A stretch of DNA of 64,000 nucleotides, from NCBI GenBank assembly GCA_031987605.1, contig DALZZF010000001.1:124001-188000 (forward strand). The letters run 5' to 3'. A program made the translations under genes and the position numbers. Positions 35,494 through 44,800 of this stretch are shown here, in pieces. Every line of letters begins with the position of its first letter. Position 1 is the first letter of the stretch. This DNA comes from JAFAGO01 sp031987605 (GTDB taxonomy: Bacteria > Bacteroidota > Bacteroidia > Flavobacteriales > Weeksellaceae). A model generated the notes under the pieces. The model was not told where the DNA came from, did not search any database, and saw only the letters and a list, made by a program, of their open reading frames with translations.

Positions 35494-35655
35494 AAATCTA
35501 ATACCCTTACTGAAGGAACAGCACACTCAACTAACTAAGGGTATCGTTCACCTCTGCAGAAATTAGTATTTTTGTCTAATGCAAAGTAAAGTCAACGGTT
35601 ACCGTTGTGTGTTTGACTTTTCTTTATGTAAAATATTAAATTGTGGAATATCATT

Positions 35656-36051
35656 TTAATATATCCGAATTATCATCCTATCTTTTTCTTCTATTGACCA
35701 TTGTACCTGCCAAGCTCGTCCATCAATCTGATCAAGCAAAAGGAAATTGTATATGTTTGTCGTTGGATAAAGAAAAAATCTTCCATTTTTTTCTTCTTCG
35801 CTTAAAACGAGAGGTGTTAGCGATAAAGGAACCTGAAATGTGTTATCTCCTGTACTCCATTGAACTTGCCACATTTGCCCATTTCTTGTGTTTAATTTTA
35901 TAAAATTATACATATTTTTAGTAGCAAAGAGTCTATATACAACATTGCTATCCATTGAAATGTTTTGATGAGGAGCTTCAGATGAGCTTTGGGCAAAAGT
36001 TAAAATTGTAGATAAAAAAATAATTATTAGTGTAAAGAACAATTTTCTCAT
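35656..36051 (-). CDS. Small exported protein with two internal repeats
   Basis: From the ATG at 36051, which opens a signal peptide (LFFTLIIIFLSTILTFAQ), 131 residues. The mature part holds two copies of one unit: NMYNFIKLNTRNGQMWQVQW (about 43-62) and NIYNFLLLDQIDGRAWQVQW (about 97-116). I do not recognise the family; two beta-rich repeats of this kind suggest a small exported binding domain. It is an orphan next to the sigma/dCas12f/XRE cluster and could be cargo or even a regulated target. Confidence 0.65.
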   Translation of the reverse strand: MRKLFFTLIIIFLSTILTFAQSSSEAPHQNISMDSNVVYRLFATKNMYNFIKLNTRNGQMWQVQWSTGDNTFQVPLSLTPLVLSEEEKNGRFFLYPTTNIYNFLLLDQIDGRAWQVQWSIEEKDRMIIRIY

Positions 36052-36247
36052 AAAGGTCAGATTATTTGAATTGTTGTAATAGTTAGGTCGTCTTATGCTG
36101 ATACACAACGACTCGGCGACTTTGGCAAATATTTCACAGGAAGTCTTGCTTCCATGGGAAAATTTCGCAAAAATGCTTTTTGAGTTAGCTCAGTGTTCGT
36201 TTTTTTTTTGTTTTGTAAAGTTAATAAAAAAATCAATCTGTTTTCAC

Positions 36248-36277
36248 AAAAAAAAGAGACCTTTTTAGAAGTCTCTT
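36248..36277 (-). terminator. Terminator of the AraC/aldo-keto reductase unit
   Basis: AAGAGAC (36254-36260) and GTCTCTT (36271-36277) pair around ten bases; on the minus strand a run of eight T follows. Confidence 0.75.
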
Positions 36278-36352
36278 CAATATCTTTAAAAACTTTTTAC
36301 AACAAACCCATAATGCTTAAAAAAGCTCCCGAAGCAACCCTGCTTAAGAAGA

Positions 36353-36449
36353 GAACCCTGAGCTAAGTCGAAGGGTTCAACAGGAGTTTGACTTCGTCGA
36401 TTTTCAATTCATCTCATGTCCTGCGGACAAGACGAAACTCTGGTTATTA
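36353..36449 (+). repeat. Cassette-flanking repeat, copy 1
   Basis: Begins with the hairpin GAACCCT/AGGGTTC (36353-36378) and ends with ACGAAACTCTGGTTATTA (36432-36449). The same two-part order recurs, in the same orientation, at 38677-38752 on the other side of the AraC/aldo-keto reductase genes. Confidence 0.6.
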
Positions 36450-36468
36450 GCAGCAGGGCTTTTGTTTT

Positions 36469-37383
36469 TCAGTTGAACGACTGTCTGAACTCCAAAGGTG
36501 AAATATCAGTTTTCTTCTTAAATAATTTGTTGAATGATTGCGGATATTCAAAGCCCAAATAATAGGCAATTTCACTTACCGACAAATTTGTTGTAGTTAG
36601 TAACTCTTTGGCTTTCTCAATAAGTTTGTTGTGTATGTGTTGTTGCGTAGTTTGTCCCGTGATGCTGCGAAGCATATCGCTCAAATAGTTTGACGAAACA
36701 TTTAATTGTTCTGCTACTTGCTGTACTGTCGGCAAACCTTTTGAAATCAAATCATCACTGTTGAAATAATCATTCAAAAGATTTTCCAAACGAATTAAAG
36801 TATCATTATTAGCAGGTTTCCGTGTGATGAACTGACGGTTATAAAAACGATTGCAATAATTTAACAACAAATCAATGTGGGAAACAATTACGTCTTGTGT
36901 AAAATTGTCAATCGACTTTTCAATTTCATCTTTTAGATTTTGCATTACGTTAGAGATAACCTCTTCTTCTTTATTCGAACAATGCAATGCTTCGTTGGCT
37001 GCATAAGAAAAAAAACCGTATTCTTTTATGCGTTTCGCCAACGGATAATTTTGAATAAAATCAGAATGAAAAACCAACATCCAACCTTCAAGTTTTGAAG
37101 GTTCGTAATCTTCAATAGTGATGCGTTGCTTAGGCGAATAAAACGTCATCGTGCCATTGTCAAAATCATAATATTGCTGTCCGTATTTTATTTTTCCATC
37201 AAAATTTTTCTTTAAAAATATGGCGTAAAAATTATAGGTAATCGTTTCAGGTGAAATGCTGTTTTCTGAATCTAAGTCTCCTAAATTCACAACACTTACC
37301 AATGGATTTGACGGCTTTTTCAACTTCAATGATGAGTGAAGTTCTGAAATGGAATTAAAATTATGATGTAAATTATTTTTCAT
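36469..37383 (-). CDS. AraC family transcriptional regulator
   Basis: Start set at the ATG at 37383 (304 residues) rather than the frame start at 37419. The N-terminal cupin-like sensing domain (about 40-160, with NFYAIFLKKNFDGKIKYGQQ) is followed by two HTH motifs of the AraC type: VQQVAEQLNVSSNYLSDMLR and VSEIAYYLGFEYPQSFNKLF, then the family end FRQSFN. Its gene follows an aldo/keto reductase gene by 51 bases and probably regulates it. The signal is unknown. Base composition is richer in GC than the neighbouring island genes. Confidence 0.92.
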   Translation of the reverse strand: MKNNLHHNFNSISELHSSLKLKKPSNPLVSVVNLGDLDSENSISPETITYNFYAIFLKKNFDGKIKYGQQYYDFDNGTMTFYSPKQRITIEDYEPSKLEGWMLVFHSDFIQNYPLAKRIKEYGFFSYAANEALHCSNKEEEVISNVMQNLKDEIEKSIDNFTQDVIVSHIDLLLNYCNRFYNRQFITRKPANNDTLIRLENLLNDYFNSDDLISKGLPTVQQVAEQLNVSSNYLSDMLRSITGQTTQQHIHNKLIEKAKELLTTTNLSVSEIAYYLGFEYPQSFNKLFKKKTDISPLEFRQSFN

Positions 37384-37434
37384 AGTTTCAAAGTTAATAA
37401 AAACGGGCAAGTTTATCACTTGCCCATTCTCGTA

Positions 37435-38445
37435 TTACAAATTAACGCTTTTCATTGTTGCTTCGTCATATCTTGAACCTGTTATTGTTCCTAACGGAAT
37501 GATTGCTTCCAATCGATTCAAATCTTCTGTGGTGAGAACAATGTTTGTAGCCGCAATATTTTGCTCCACATACTTTACACGTTTTGTACCTGGAATTGGC
37601 AAATGACCTTTGGCAATAACCCATGCAATAGCAAGCTGTACTATGGTAATATTTTTTTCTGCAGCTATTTTTTTAATTTCGTTCACCAACTCCAAGTTTT
37701 TAAAAAATTGTTCGCCTTGATATTTCGGCAAGTATCTTCTGAAATCAGTATCCGCAAAATCTTCGGGCTTTTGTATTTCGCCACTTAAAAAACCTCTCCC
37801 CAATGGCGAGTATGCAACAAAGCCAATTCCTAATTCATTCAATGTATTTAAGATGCCCAATTCTTCCACTTGTCTTTCAAATAATGAATACTCGGTTTGC
37901 ACTGCGGTAAGTGGATGAACTGCGTGTGCTTTTCTTATAGTTTCCGAACCAACTTCGGAAAGCCCAATGTACTTTATTTTACCTTCTTTGACTAATTCTG
38001 CCATTGCACCAATAGTTTCTTCAATTGATGTGTTAGTATCCAAGCGATGTAGATAATACAAATCAATATAATCTGTACCTAAATTTTTTAAAGAACGTTC
38101 CACAGCTTTTTTCACATAGTCTTTAGTGCCATTAATTTTGCCTGTTAATTGTCCCTCCTCATTTATCTCAAACCCAAACTTTGAAGCAATAATGTATTTA
38201 TCTCTCTTACCGTTGATGGCTTTTGCAATTAATTGTTCATTCAGTAAAGGTCCGTACAAATCTGCCGTGTCGAGGAAATTCCCACCTAATTCTAATGAAC
38301 GTTGAATTGTTGCAATACTTTCTTTATCGTCAGCTTTTCCATAAGTGTCATTTCCCATAATAGGTGTCATACCCATACATCCAAGACCAATGGTAGGGAC
38401 AACAAGTCCCTGACTTCCTAAGTTTATTTTTTTGATGTTGTTCAT
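37435..38445 (-). CDS. Aldo/keto reductase
   Basis: From the ATG at 38445, 336 residues. The AKR barrel is clear: VPTIGLGCMGMTPIMG at the start, FLDTADLYGP with the catalytic Asp and Tyr (about 58-67), IIASKFGFE with the lysine, YIDLYYLHRLD with the histidine, and the NADPH-binding end IPGTKRVKYVEQNIAA. It reduces aldehydes or ketones with NADPH in the cytosol; resemblance is to the YajO/AKR13-like group. It is encoded with an AraC regulator, a common accessory pair that may handle toxic carbonyls. Confidence 0.92.
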   Translation of the reverse strand: MNNIKKINLGSQGLVVPTIGLGCMGMTPIMGNDTYGKADDKESIATIQRSLELGGNFLDTADLYGPLLNEQLIAKAINGKRDKYIIASKFGFEINEEGQLTGKINGTKDYVKKAVERSLKNLGTDYIDLYYLHRLDTNTSIEETIGAMAELVKEGKIKYIGLSEVGSETIRKAHAVHPLTAVQTEYSLFERQVEELGILNTLNELGIGFVAYSPLGRGFLSGEIQKPEDFADTDFRRYLPKYQGEQFFKNLELVNEIKKIAAEKNITIVQLAIAWVIAKGHLPIPGTKRVKYVEQNIAATNIVLTTEDLNRLEAIIPLGTITGSRYDEATMKSVNL

Positions 38446-38834
38446 AAAATTTGATTTTATATTCTTAGCAAAGGTCAAAATATTGTAGAGAGGAAAAGTG
38501 TCCAAATCTCGGATTGTATTATCCAAATTTTTGTTTAGTATTGGTCGCTATGTTCGGTCTATTAGCCTTGCTGCTAACGGCAGACTGTGAAAAAACTTCC
38601 AATTTGCATTAACAAAAATAGGAAAAAAGTGGATGAAACGGCTGATAATCTTGTTGTTTATGGATGCCCCAAAACTGAACCTTGAGCGAAGCTGAAGGTG
38701 CAATATGGTTTTCATTGTTGGCTTTGCAAGCCCAACGAAACTCTAGTTATTATGTGCAGTATTACTTTTTCTTTAAGATAAATTTACCTTGTCCTTTGTT
38801 AAAACTCTCTTTAATAAAGGTGCTAAATTCTTCT
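38446..38834. other. Intergenic region with repeat copy 2
   Basis: Contains the promoter side of the aldo/keto reductase gene, a stretch CTGCTAACGGCAG (38569-38581) that is itself palindromic, and the second cassette-flanking repeat (38677-38752). No gene seen. Confidence 0.55.
38677..38752 (+). repeat. Cassette-flanking repeat, copy 2
   Basis: A degenerate hairpin (GAACCTT and AAGGTGC, 38677-38701) is followed by ACGAAACTCTAGTTATTA (38735-38752), which matches copy 1 in 17 of 18 bases. Confidence 0.6.
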
Positions 38835-39290
38835 TCAAAACAACGGCTTGTGCTTTTCATTATAGATTTCGCTAATCAATTCCTCAAACTCCTGAAAATG
38901 GTATTCGATAATGTTGTTCAGATACGCATAAATCGTGAGCTTGTCGATACCCATAATGTTGGTAAGCCTATTGAACTTATCGTGGTGTTCCTGCCGTACG
39001 TAGACCGATTTGCCTTTGCTTGCTGTCCTGTTCGGGATTTTAAAGAACTGTCCACAGTAATCCTCTTTGGTCAGCTTCCTTGGCTTTGAGGTTGTTCTTT
39101 TGGTATTACTTGCAGTCGGTTTTGTATCTTCCGTTTCTACGAATTTTTCGTCTGTGGTAAAGTCGTCCTGATGTGTTACGGTTTTCTGTTCCTGTTGGGG
39201 ATTTTTCTTGTCGCTACCGATAATCATCTCCATAAAATCCTGTTCTTCGATTTGCGGTTTTTTGTCGTTTTCGTGTATCATATCATTCAA
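38835..39290 (-). CDS. DUF3408 (TraB-like) conjugative transposon protein
   Basis: A 151-residue protein with a long disordered, charged N-terminus (about 1-75) and a C-terminal DUF3408 part: KGKSVYVRQEHHDKFNRLTN, then MGIDKLTIYAYLNNIIEYHF. In CTnDOT-like elements it lies beside the ParA-like traA gene, at the edge of the transfer region, divergent from mobA. Here traA and all other tra genes are missing, so it is a remnant. Its exact role in transfer is unknown; an RHH-like DNA-binding role is likely. Confidence 0.88.
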   Translation of the reverse strand: MNDMIHENDKKPQIEEQDFMEMIIGSDKKNPQQEQKTVTHQDDFTTDEKFVETEDTKPTASNTKRTTSKPRKLTKEDYCGQFFKIPNRTASKGKSVYVRQEHHDKFNRLTNIMGIDKLTIYAYLNNIIEYHFQEFEELISEIYNEKHKPLF

Positions 39291-39806
39291 TTTTAATATT
39301 GTTTCAAATTAGCTGTTTTGTTACCTGAATAGTCAGTTACATATACTGTTGTACCTATGCACCTGCATATCCTTAATTAACTGTTTTATTAACTGAAAAA
39401 TCCGTAATTCATCTGCAATCACTCACGCTGATTTGCTGTCGGGATTTATACTGTTTAGCTACTTCTTTAAGACTGTAATCAATCAGCCAACTAACTATAC
39501 AAAGGAAATAAAAACAATTCCAATCCGTATAAACGTGGCATTCAGTGGCACTATTTGGCGTTCATTGTCGTGTTTGCAAATAGCTGTTATTCAAATAGTC
39601 TTGTCGAACTTTGTCAACGGGAGCGGTTGGTTTTTTCGGCTAACTCCAATCCGTTTGCAAAACGGATTTTTCTGAACTCCTGTTCAGAGCAAGTTATCTC
39701 TTGAGGTCCTCGAAATAAATTTCCGTACCTCAAGAGCACTTGCCCTTGCAGGGGGCTGGAAACGGCTCCGAAGTCGCTCGTTTGTGTAAAATTAAAATGG
39801 ATTATT
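39291..39806. other. Non-coding region between DUF3408 and mobA genes
   Basis: 516 bases without a convincing gene. The left part is plain; the right part holds three successive hairpins (39648-39743) described as the oriT candidate, followed by a GC-rich stretch (39743-39780). Confidence 0.6.
39648..39743. other. Candidate oriT of the second mobilization module
   Basis: Three inverted repeats in a row: AATCCGTTT/AAACGGATT (39648-39668), CTGAAC/GTTCAG (39672-39687), and a long interrupted pair GCAAGT..CTCTTGAGGT / ACCTCAAGAG.ACTTGC (39689-39743). The place, upstream of mobA and divergent from the DUF3408 gene, is where oriT lies in related conjugative transposons. The first hairpin with its T-run could also be a terminator. 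Confidence 0.6.
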
Positions 39807-40226
39807 ATGGAAGAGAAAAACAGAAAACAGATTAAGAAATCAGGAAGAAAACCAAAGATTGACCCAGCGGTTCATCGATATTCCATCAACCTGAACGCGG
39901 AGGACAATGCCAAATTTCTTGCCCTCTTTGACCAGTCAGAAATGAAAGTTATTGCTCATTTTATTACGGCTTGCATCTTTCAAAAGACGGTAAAGACCGT
40001 TAAAATTGATATGGATGCCATCGAGTATCACGAAAAATTGACCCGATGATCAATCGGAACAAATTATAATCAGATTGTGAAGATATTGTACCACAATTTT
40101 TCAGAGAAAAAAGCAGGAACATATCTTTTTAGATTGGAAAAGGAAACCATTGAATTGGTAAAAGTCACTAAAGAGGTTATCCGTTTAACACAGGAATTTG
40201 AAGAGAAGTATTTGAAAAAAGAGTAA
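39807..40226 (+). pseudogene. mobA: mobA-like accessory protein gene with an in-frame stop
   Basis: The frame reads 80 codons of a MobA-type ribbon-helix-helix accessory protein (HRYSINLNAEDNAKFLALFD, then HEKLTR), meets TGA at 40047-40049, and continues without frameshift as SIGTNYNQIVKILYHNF and on to EFEEKYLKKE with stop at 40224. The second half is the usual C-terminus of the family, and about six residues expected between LTR and the GTNYNQ block seem missing. A small deletion most likely created the stop. The product, if made, would be an 80-residue N-terminal fragment holding the DNA-binding part. Confidence 0.8.
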
Positions 40227-40230
40227 AGTT

Positions 40231-41493
40231 ATGATTGCAAAGATCGGAAAAGGAAGAAATATGTACGGAGCGATTCTGTACAATCAGCAGAAAGTGGATA
40301 ATGAAAACGGAGCGGTTTTGTTGCTGAACAAAATACCCGACACGGTGGATGGCAGGTATTCCGTCCAATATTTCAATAAATGTTTTGAGCCGTATCTGTC
40401 GGCAAATATCAAAACAGAAAAGACGGTACGGCATATTTCATTGAACCCTGACCCAAAAGACAAAGTAAGCGATGAGCAGTTTATGGAGATGGCACAGGAG
40501 TATATGAAGCGTATGGGCTACGGTAATCAGCCGTATATCGTTTTCAAACATACGGACATTGACAGAACGCATATACACATCGTTTCGAGCTGTGTAAGGA
40601 TTGACGGAAAGAAAATCACCGATGATTATGACCATCCACGCTCAATGGCAATCTGTCGGGATTTGGAAACAAAATACAATCTGCAAAAAGCAACTGAACA
40701 AGAGCACAAACAAACGAATAAAGTTTTCAAACCTGTAAATCATAAAGATGGCGATATCAAAAGTCAAATTGCTTCGATAGTACGCCATCTACCAAAGTAT
40801 TATAGCTATTCTACTATGGGTAGTTATAATGCTTTGCTTTCTCTATTCAATATCACAGCAGAAGAAGTCAAAGGCGAGCGGAACGGACAGCCCGTAAACG
40901 GATTGGTTTATGTGGCATTAGACGAAAACGGCAACAAGGCAAGCAATCCGTTCAAGGCATCACTATTTGGAAAGGATGCAGGAGTAACACAGCTTCAAAA
41001 ACATTTTGAGCAGTCCAAAGAAAAAATGAAAACCAATCCTGCTAGGTCTGTACTAAAAAATACCATTGAATTGGCTATACACACCACAAAGAACGAATCC
41101 GAATTTAAGAAGCAATTGACTGAACAAGGAATTAATATGGTTGTAAGACGTAATAATGAAGGACGAATTTACGGTATGACATTTATTGACCACGAAAGCC
41201 GAAGCGTTTGGAACGGTTCGCAATTAGACAGAAACCTGTCTGCAAATGTATTCAATGATTGGTGGAACAACAGAAATAAACCCGAATTGAAGATACAAGA
41301 TATCTCTGTTTCCCAAACGAATACATCGGACGATTTGCCAACGAAAGACCTTTTTGAGTTTCTTTCAAATGAGCATTTGTCTAATTCTAATTTGGGATTG
41401 TTCAGTTTGCTACCTAATGCACAGGGAGTGGACTACGAGGAAGAACAGTTTGCTAATCAAATAAAGAAAAAGAAGAAAGGCAGGAGATTGTAA
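40231..41493 (+). CDS. mobB: MobB relaxase (second mobilization module)
   Basis: A 420-residue relaxase of the MOBP class found in CTnDOT-like elements. The N-terminus (MIAKIGKGRNMYGAILYNQQ) carries the probable catalytic tyrosine, and HTDIDRTHIHIVSS (about 109-122) the metal-binding histidines. The body includes GERNGQPVNGLVYVAL and WNGSQLDRNLSA, typical of this family; the tail is basic (KKKKKGRRL). It nicks at oriT with MobA. It begins 4 bases after the broken mobA reading frame, so its function may be impaired. Codon use is less AT-biased than in the rest of the island. Confidence 0.92.
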   Translation: MIAKIGKGRNMYGAILYNQQKVDNENGAVLLLNKIPDTVDGRYSVQYFNKCFEPYLSANIKTEKTVRHISLNPDPKDKVSDEQFMEMAQEYMKRMGYGNQPYIVFKHTDIDRTHIHIVSSCVRIDGKKITDDYDHPRSMAICRDLETKYNLQKATEQEHKQTNKVFKPVNHKDGDIKSQIASIVRHLPKYYSYSTMGSYNALLSLFNITAEEVKGERNGQPVNGLVYVALDENGNKASNPFKASLFGKDAGVTQLQKHFEQSKEKMKTNPARSVLKNTIELAIHTTKNESEFKKQLTEQGINMVVRRNNEGRIYGMTFIDHESRSVWNGSQLDRNLSANVFNDWWNNRNKPELKIQDISVSQTNTSDDLPTKDLFEFLSNEHLSNSNLGLFSLLPNAQGVDYEEEQFANQIKKKKKGRRL

Positions 41494-41664
41494 TAGCTAT
41501 GTGTGATTTCCGAAGCAAATAAAAGCTCAAAAAAACTATCCTAAAAACACTTCCAAAATAAATTTACACCCTAAAACAGTGTTTTATTACATCAAAATAC
41601 AGTATATTGCAGCTTTTACAGCTTTTGTTTTAAAAAGATGTAAGCTATTTATAATGAATTAGGT

Positions 41665-41868
41665 ATGAATAGGATTAAAGAGATATTGGAACAAAAAGGC
41701 ATTAAACAAACCTGGCTTGCAGAGCAACTCGGAAAGAGCTATAATATCGTTAACGGCTATGTACAGAATAGACAACAGCCTCGTTTGGAAGTGCTATACG
41801 ATATTGCAAAAATATTGGATGTTCCTGTAAAAGAATTATTGATTGAAATTAAAGATGAAAATAACTGA
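41665..41868 (+). CDS. XRE-family controller of the restriction-like operon
   Basis: A 67-residue single-domain HTH protein: IKEILEQKGIKQTWLAEQLG, KSYNIVNGYVQNRQQPRLEV and LYDIAKILDVPVKELL. Its stop is followed 3 bases later by the helicase ATG, so it belongs to the operon. Its size and place match controller (C) proteins of restriction-modification systems, which delay nuclease expression until methylation is complete. Confidence 0.88.
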   Translation: MNRIKEILEQKGIKQTWLAEQLGKSYNIVNGYVQNRQQPRLEVLYDIAKILDVPVKELLIEIKDENN

Positions 41869-41871
41869 TTG

Positions 41872-44800
41872 ATGAGTACAAAATTTTTTACAAATAAAAA
41901 TGAGAATAGTCTTCTGAAAAAATTTGAGGGAGTTTTCAAAAACTTGCCCAATATTCATCATTTTGATGCACTTGTAGGTTATTTCAGAGCTACTGGATAC
42001 TTTAAATTAAGACCTTATTTAAGCAATATTTCGGAAATTAGGATTTTAGTGGGTATTAATGTTGATGTTCTATTAGAAAAGTATCATACAATCGGACAAC
42101 AATATATCATTGACCCTCAAGAAACAATTGATCAATTTATCTCTACATTAAAAGATGACATACAAAATGCTGACTATTCTAAAGATATTGAGGATGGTAT
42201 ATTACAATTTATAGAAGATATTATTACAAAAAAAATAGTCATTAAGGCTCATCCTGAGAAGAATTTACATGCGAAAATCTATATATTCAGACCTAAAGAA
42301 TTCAATCAATATTCAACAGGAAGTGTTATTACAGGTTCATCAAATCTAACCGAAGCAGGATTAGGTTCTCGTGATAAATCTAATTATGAGTTCAATGTAG
42401 AGCTGAGAGATTATGATGATATAAAGTTTGCATCAGATGAATTTGAGCATTTATGGAATGAGGCGGTAGATATATTGCCAGTTGATATTTCGAGTTTAAA
42501 AGAGGATACTTTTCTTAATGAAAATTTTACGCCTTTTGAATTATATATAAAGCTTTTGATAGAATATTTCGGAAATCGTATAGAATATGACCCGACCAAT
42601 ATTGATTTGCTTCTGCCTGACAACTATATGAAATTAACATACCAGTCCGAAGCAGCAATTGAAGGATATGAAAAGTTGATGAAATACAACGGATTCTTTT
42701 TAGCCGATGTTGTTGGTTTAGGTAAAACGATAATCGCTTCAATAATAATAAAGAAGTTTGTATTTGAAAATGGCTATCATTCCAAAGTATTGGTTGTTTA
42801 CCCTCCTGCATTAGAAGATAACTGGAAAAAAACAATAAAAGATTTTCACGTTGAAAACAATACATGGTTTGTTTCTAATGGAAGTTTACATAAAATATTA
42901 GATGGTAAAAATCGTAATTATCCAAATCCAAATGAGTTTGATTTGATTGTAATTGACGAAGCTCATAAGTTTAGAAACGACACATCTGATATGTATGAAA
43001 AGCTCCAAACGATTACAAAATCAGATAGAGTAATACCTGGAAGTGATGGTGACACTCGCAAAAAAGTTATGTTGCTTTCAGCGACTCCATTAAATAATCA
43101 TCCTGCTGATATAGAAAATCAAATTTACCTGTTTCAGGATAAGCGAAATTCAAATCTGCCAAGCGTAAAAGATTTACAGGCTTTCTTCCTTCCTTTGAAA
43201 GAAGAGTATGACGAGCTAAAAAAAGACGAAAAAATTGACATAAAAAAGGTTAAGGAAATTTTTGATAAAATCAGAGATAAAGTAATAGAACCTTTGGTTA
43301 TTCGCAGAAGCCGAACAGATATTGAAAATAATGAAGATTTCAAAAAAGATATTACGGAACAGGGAATAGTATTTCCGAAGATAAATCCCCCTCACGAAGT
43401 TAAATATGAGTTTGATGATAAACTAAGTTTATTATTTGATAAGACTATTTCAATGCTTACATCAATGGATGAACACTTAAATCCGTTTGATGGATTAGGT
43501 TTTTACAGGTATAGAGCGATTGAATATTTAATAAACGAGGAAGACCGTAAACGCTATGGAGATGTAAGAGCTATTTCAAATAGGCTCTCTGCCATTATGA
43601 AAACGCTTTTGGTTAAACGCTTGGAAAGTAGCTTTTATGCGTTTAAAAAATCATTGTCAAGACTTCTCACCAATACCAAACACATGATTAAGATGTTTGA
43701 AGAGAATAAGGTATATGTTGCTCCCGATATTGATGTCAACAAATATCTTAATGAAGGTGATGAAGAAGGTTTGGAACAGAAAATCAATGCGAAAGGTGGA
43801 AATAATCAGGTATACACAAAAAATGATTTCAAAGAGGACTTTTTAGAGTTCCTGAAAGAGGATAAAAGAAAAATTGAGCAATTAGTGCAAGAATGGTCAG
43901 AAATCACTTATGACCCAAAATTAGATAAGTTTATTACTGATCTGAAAACCAGTTTTCTAAATAAAAAACACAATCATTCAGGGAAACTTGTTGTATTCTC
44001 AGAATCAAAGGAAACCATTGAATATGTGTATGACCGCTTGACAGAAATTGGCGTAAAAAAGATAATCACAGTAAGTGCCGAGAATCGCAAAGATAGATTC
44101 CCTGTTATTTTAGAAAATTTCGATGCCAATCAGGAAAAAGAAAGCTGGAAAAATGATTACGACATTATTTTCACAACCGAAGTTTTAGCAGAAGGCGTAA
44201 ACCTTCACAGGTCTAATGTTTTAATAAATTACGATGTTCCTTGGAACTCCACTCGTCTGATGCAGAGAATCGGGCGTGTAAACCGTATCGGTACAGAAGC
44301 AAATCAGATCAACGTTTTCAACTTTTATCCTTCTGATAAATCAGAAAATCAGATTAAACTTACAAGTACATCAATTAAAAAGTTGCAGGCTTTTCATTCG
44401 GCATTTGGAGAGGACAGTCAGATTTACTCTCAATTAGAGGAAGTTGGCGAAGCTGGTCTGTATGGTTCAAAACTAAAAGAAGAGGTCAATGAAACCTTAC
44501 TTTTTCTACAAGAGTTGAGAGAGTTTAAAAAGAATAATCTTAAACAATTTAATCAGATAAAAAGCATTCCTAAAAAATCCCGAATTGCGAGAGAAGCAAA
44601 AAATGTGGAATCATTTATCAACGTAGACAACGCATCAATTACTTATATCAAAAGTGAAGGGCATCCGGGAGTTTTTTATAAAACAGATGAAAAAAATATC
44701 GTTCACGAACTTACTTTTGTGAATGCAGCTAAGATATTCAAAGCATCCATAAAAGAAAAAGCAGTAAAACTTCCGTCTAATCATCACAATCAGGTGGCGA

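Larger units (their letters stand above)
36052..36468. other. Intergenic region with terminator and repeat copy 1
   Basis: It holds the promoter of the small exported protein, a minus-strand terminator (36248-36277) and the first of two related repeat blocks (36353-36449). I see no small gene. Confidence 0.6.

Noticed and set aside
36092..36115. Match of GATACACAACGACTCGGCGA to the presumed guide
   Set aside because: Only about 12 of 20 positions agree, with breaks in the likely seed; not a credible target.
38682..39089. A 135-codon plus-strand frame
   Set aside because: It is antisense to the DUF3408 gene and begins inside the cassette-flanking repeat.
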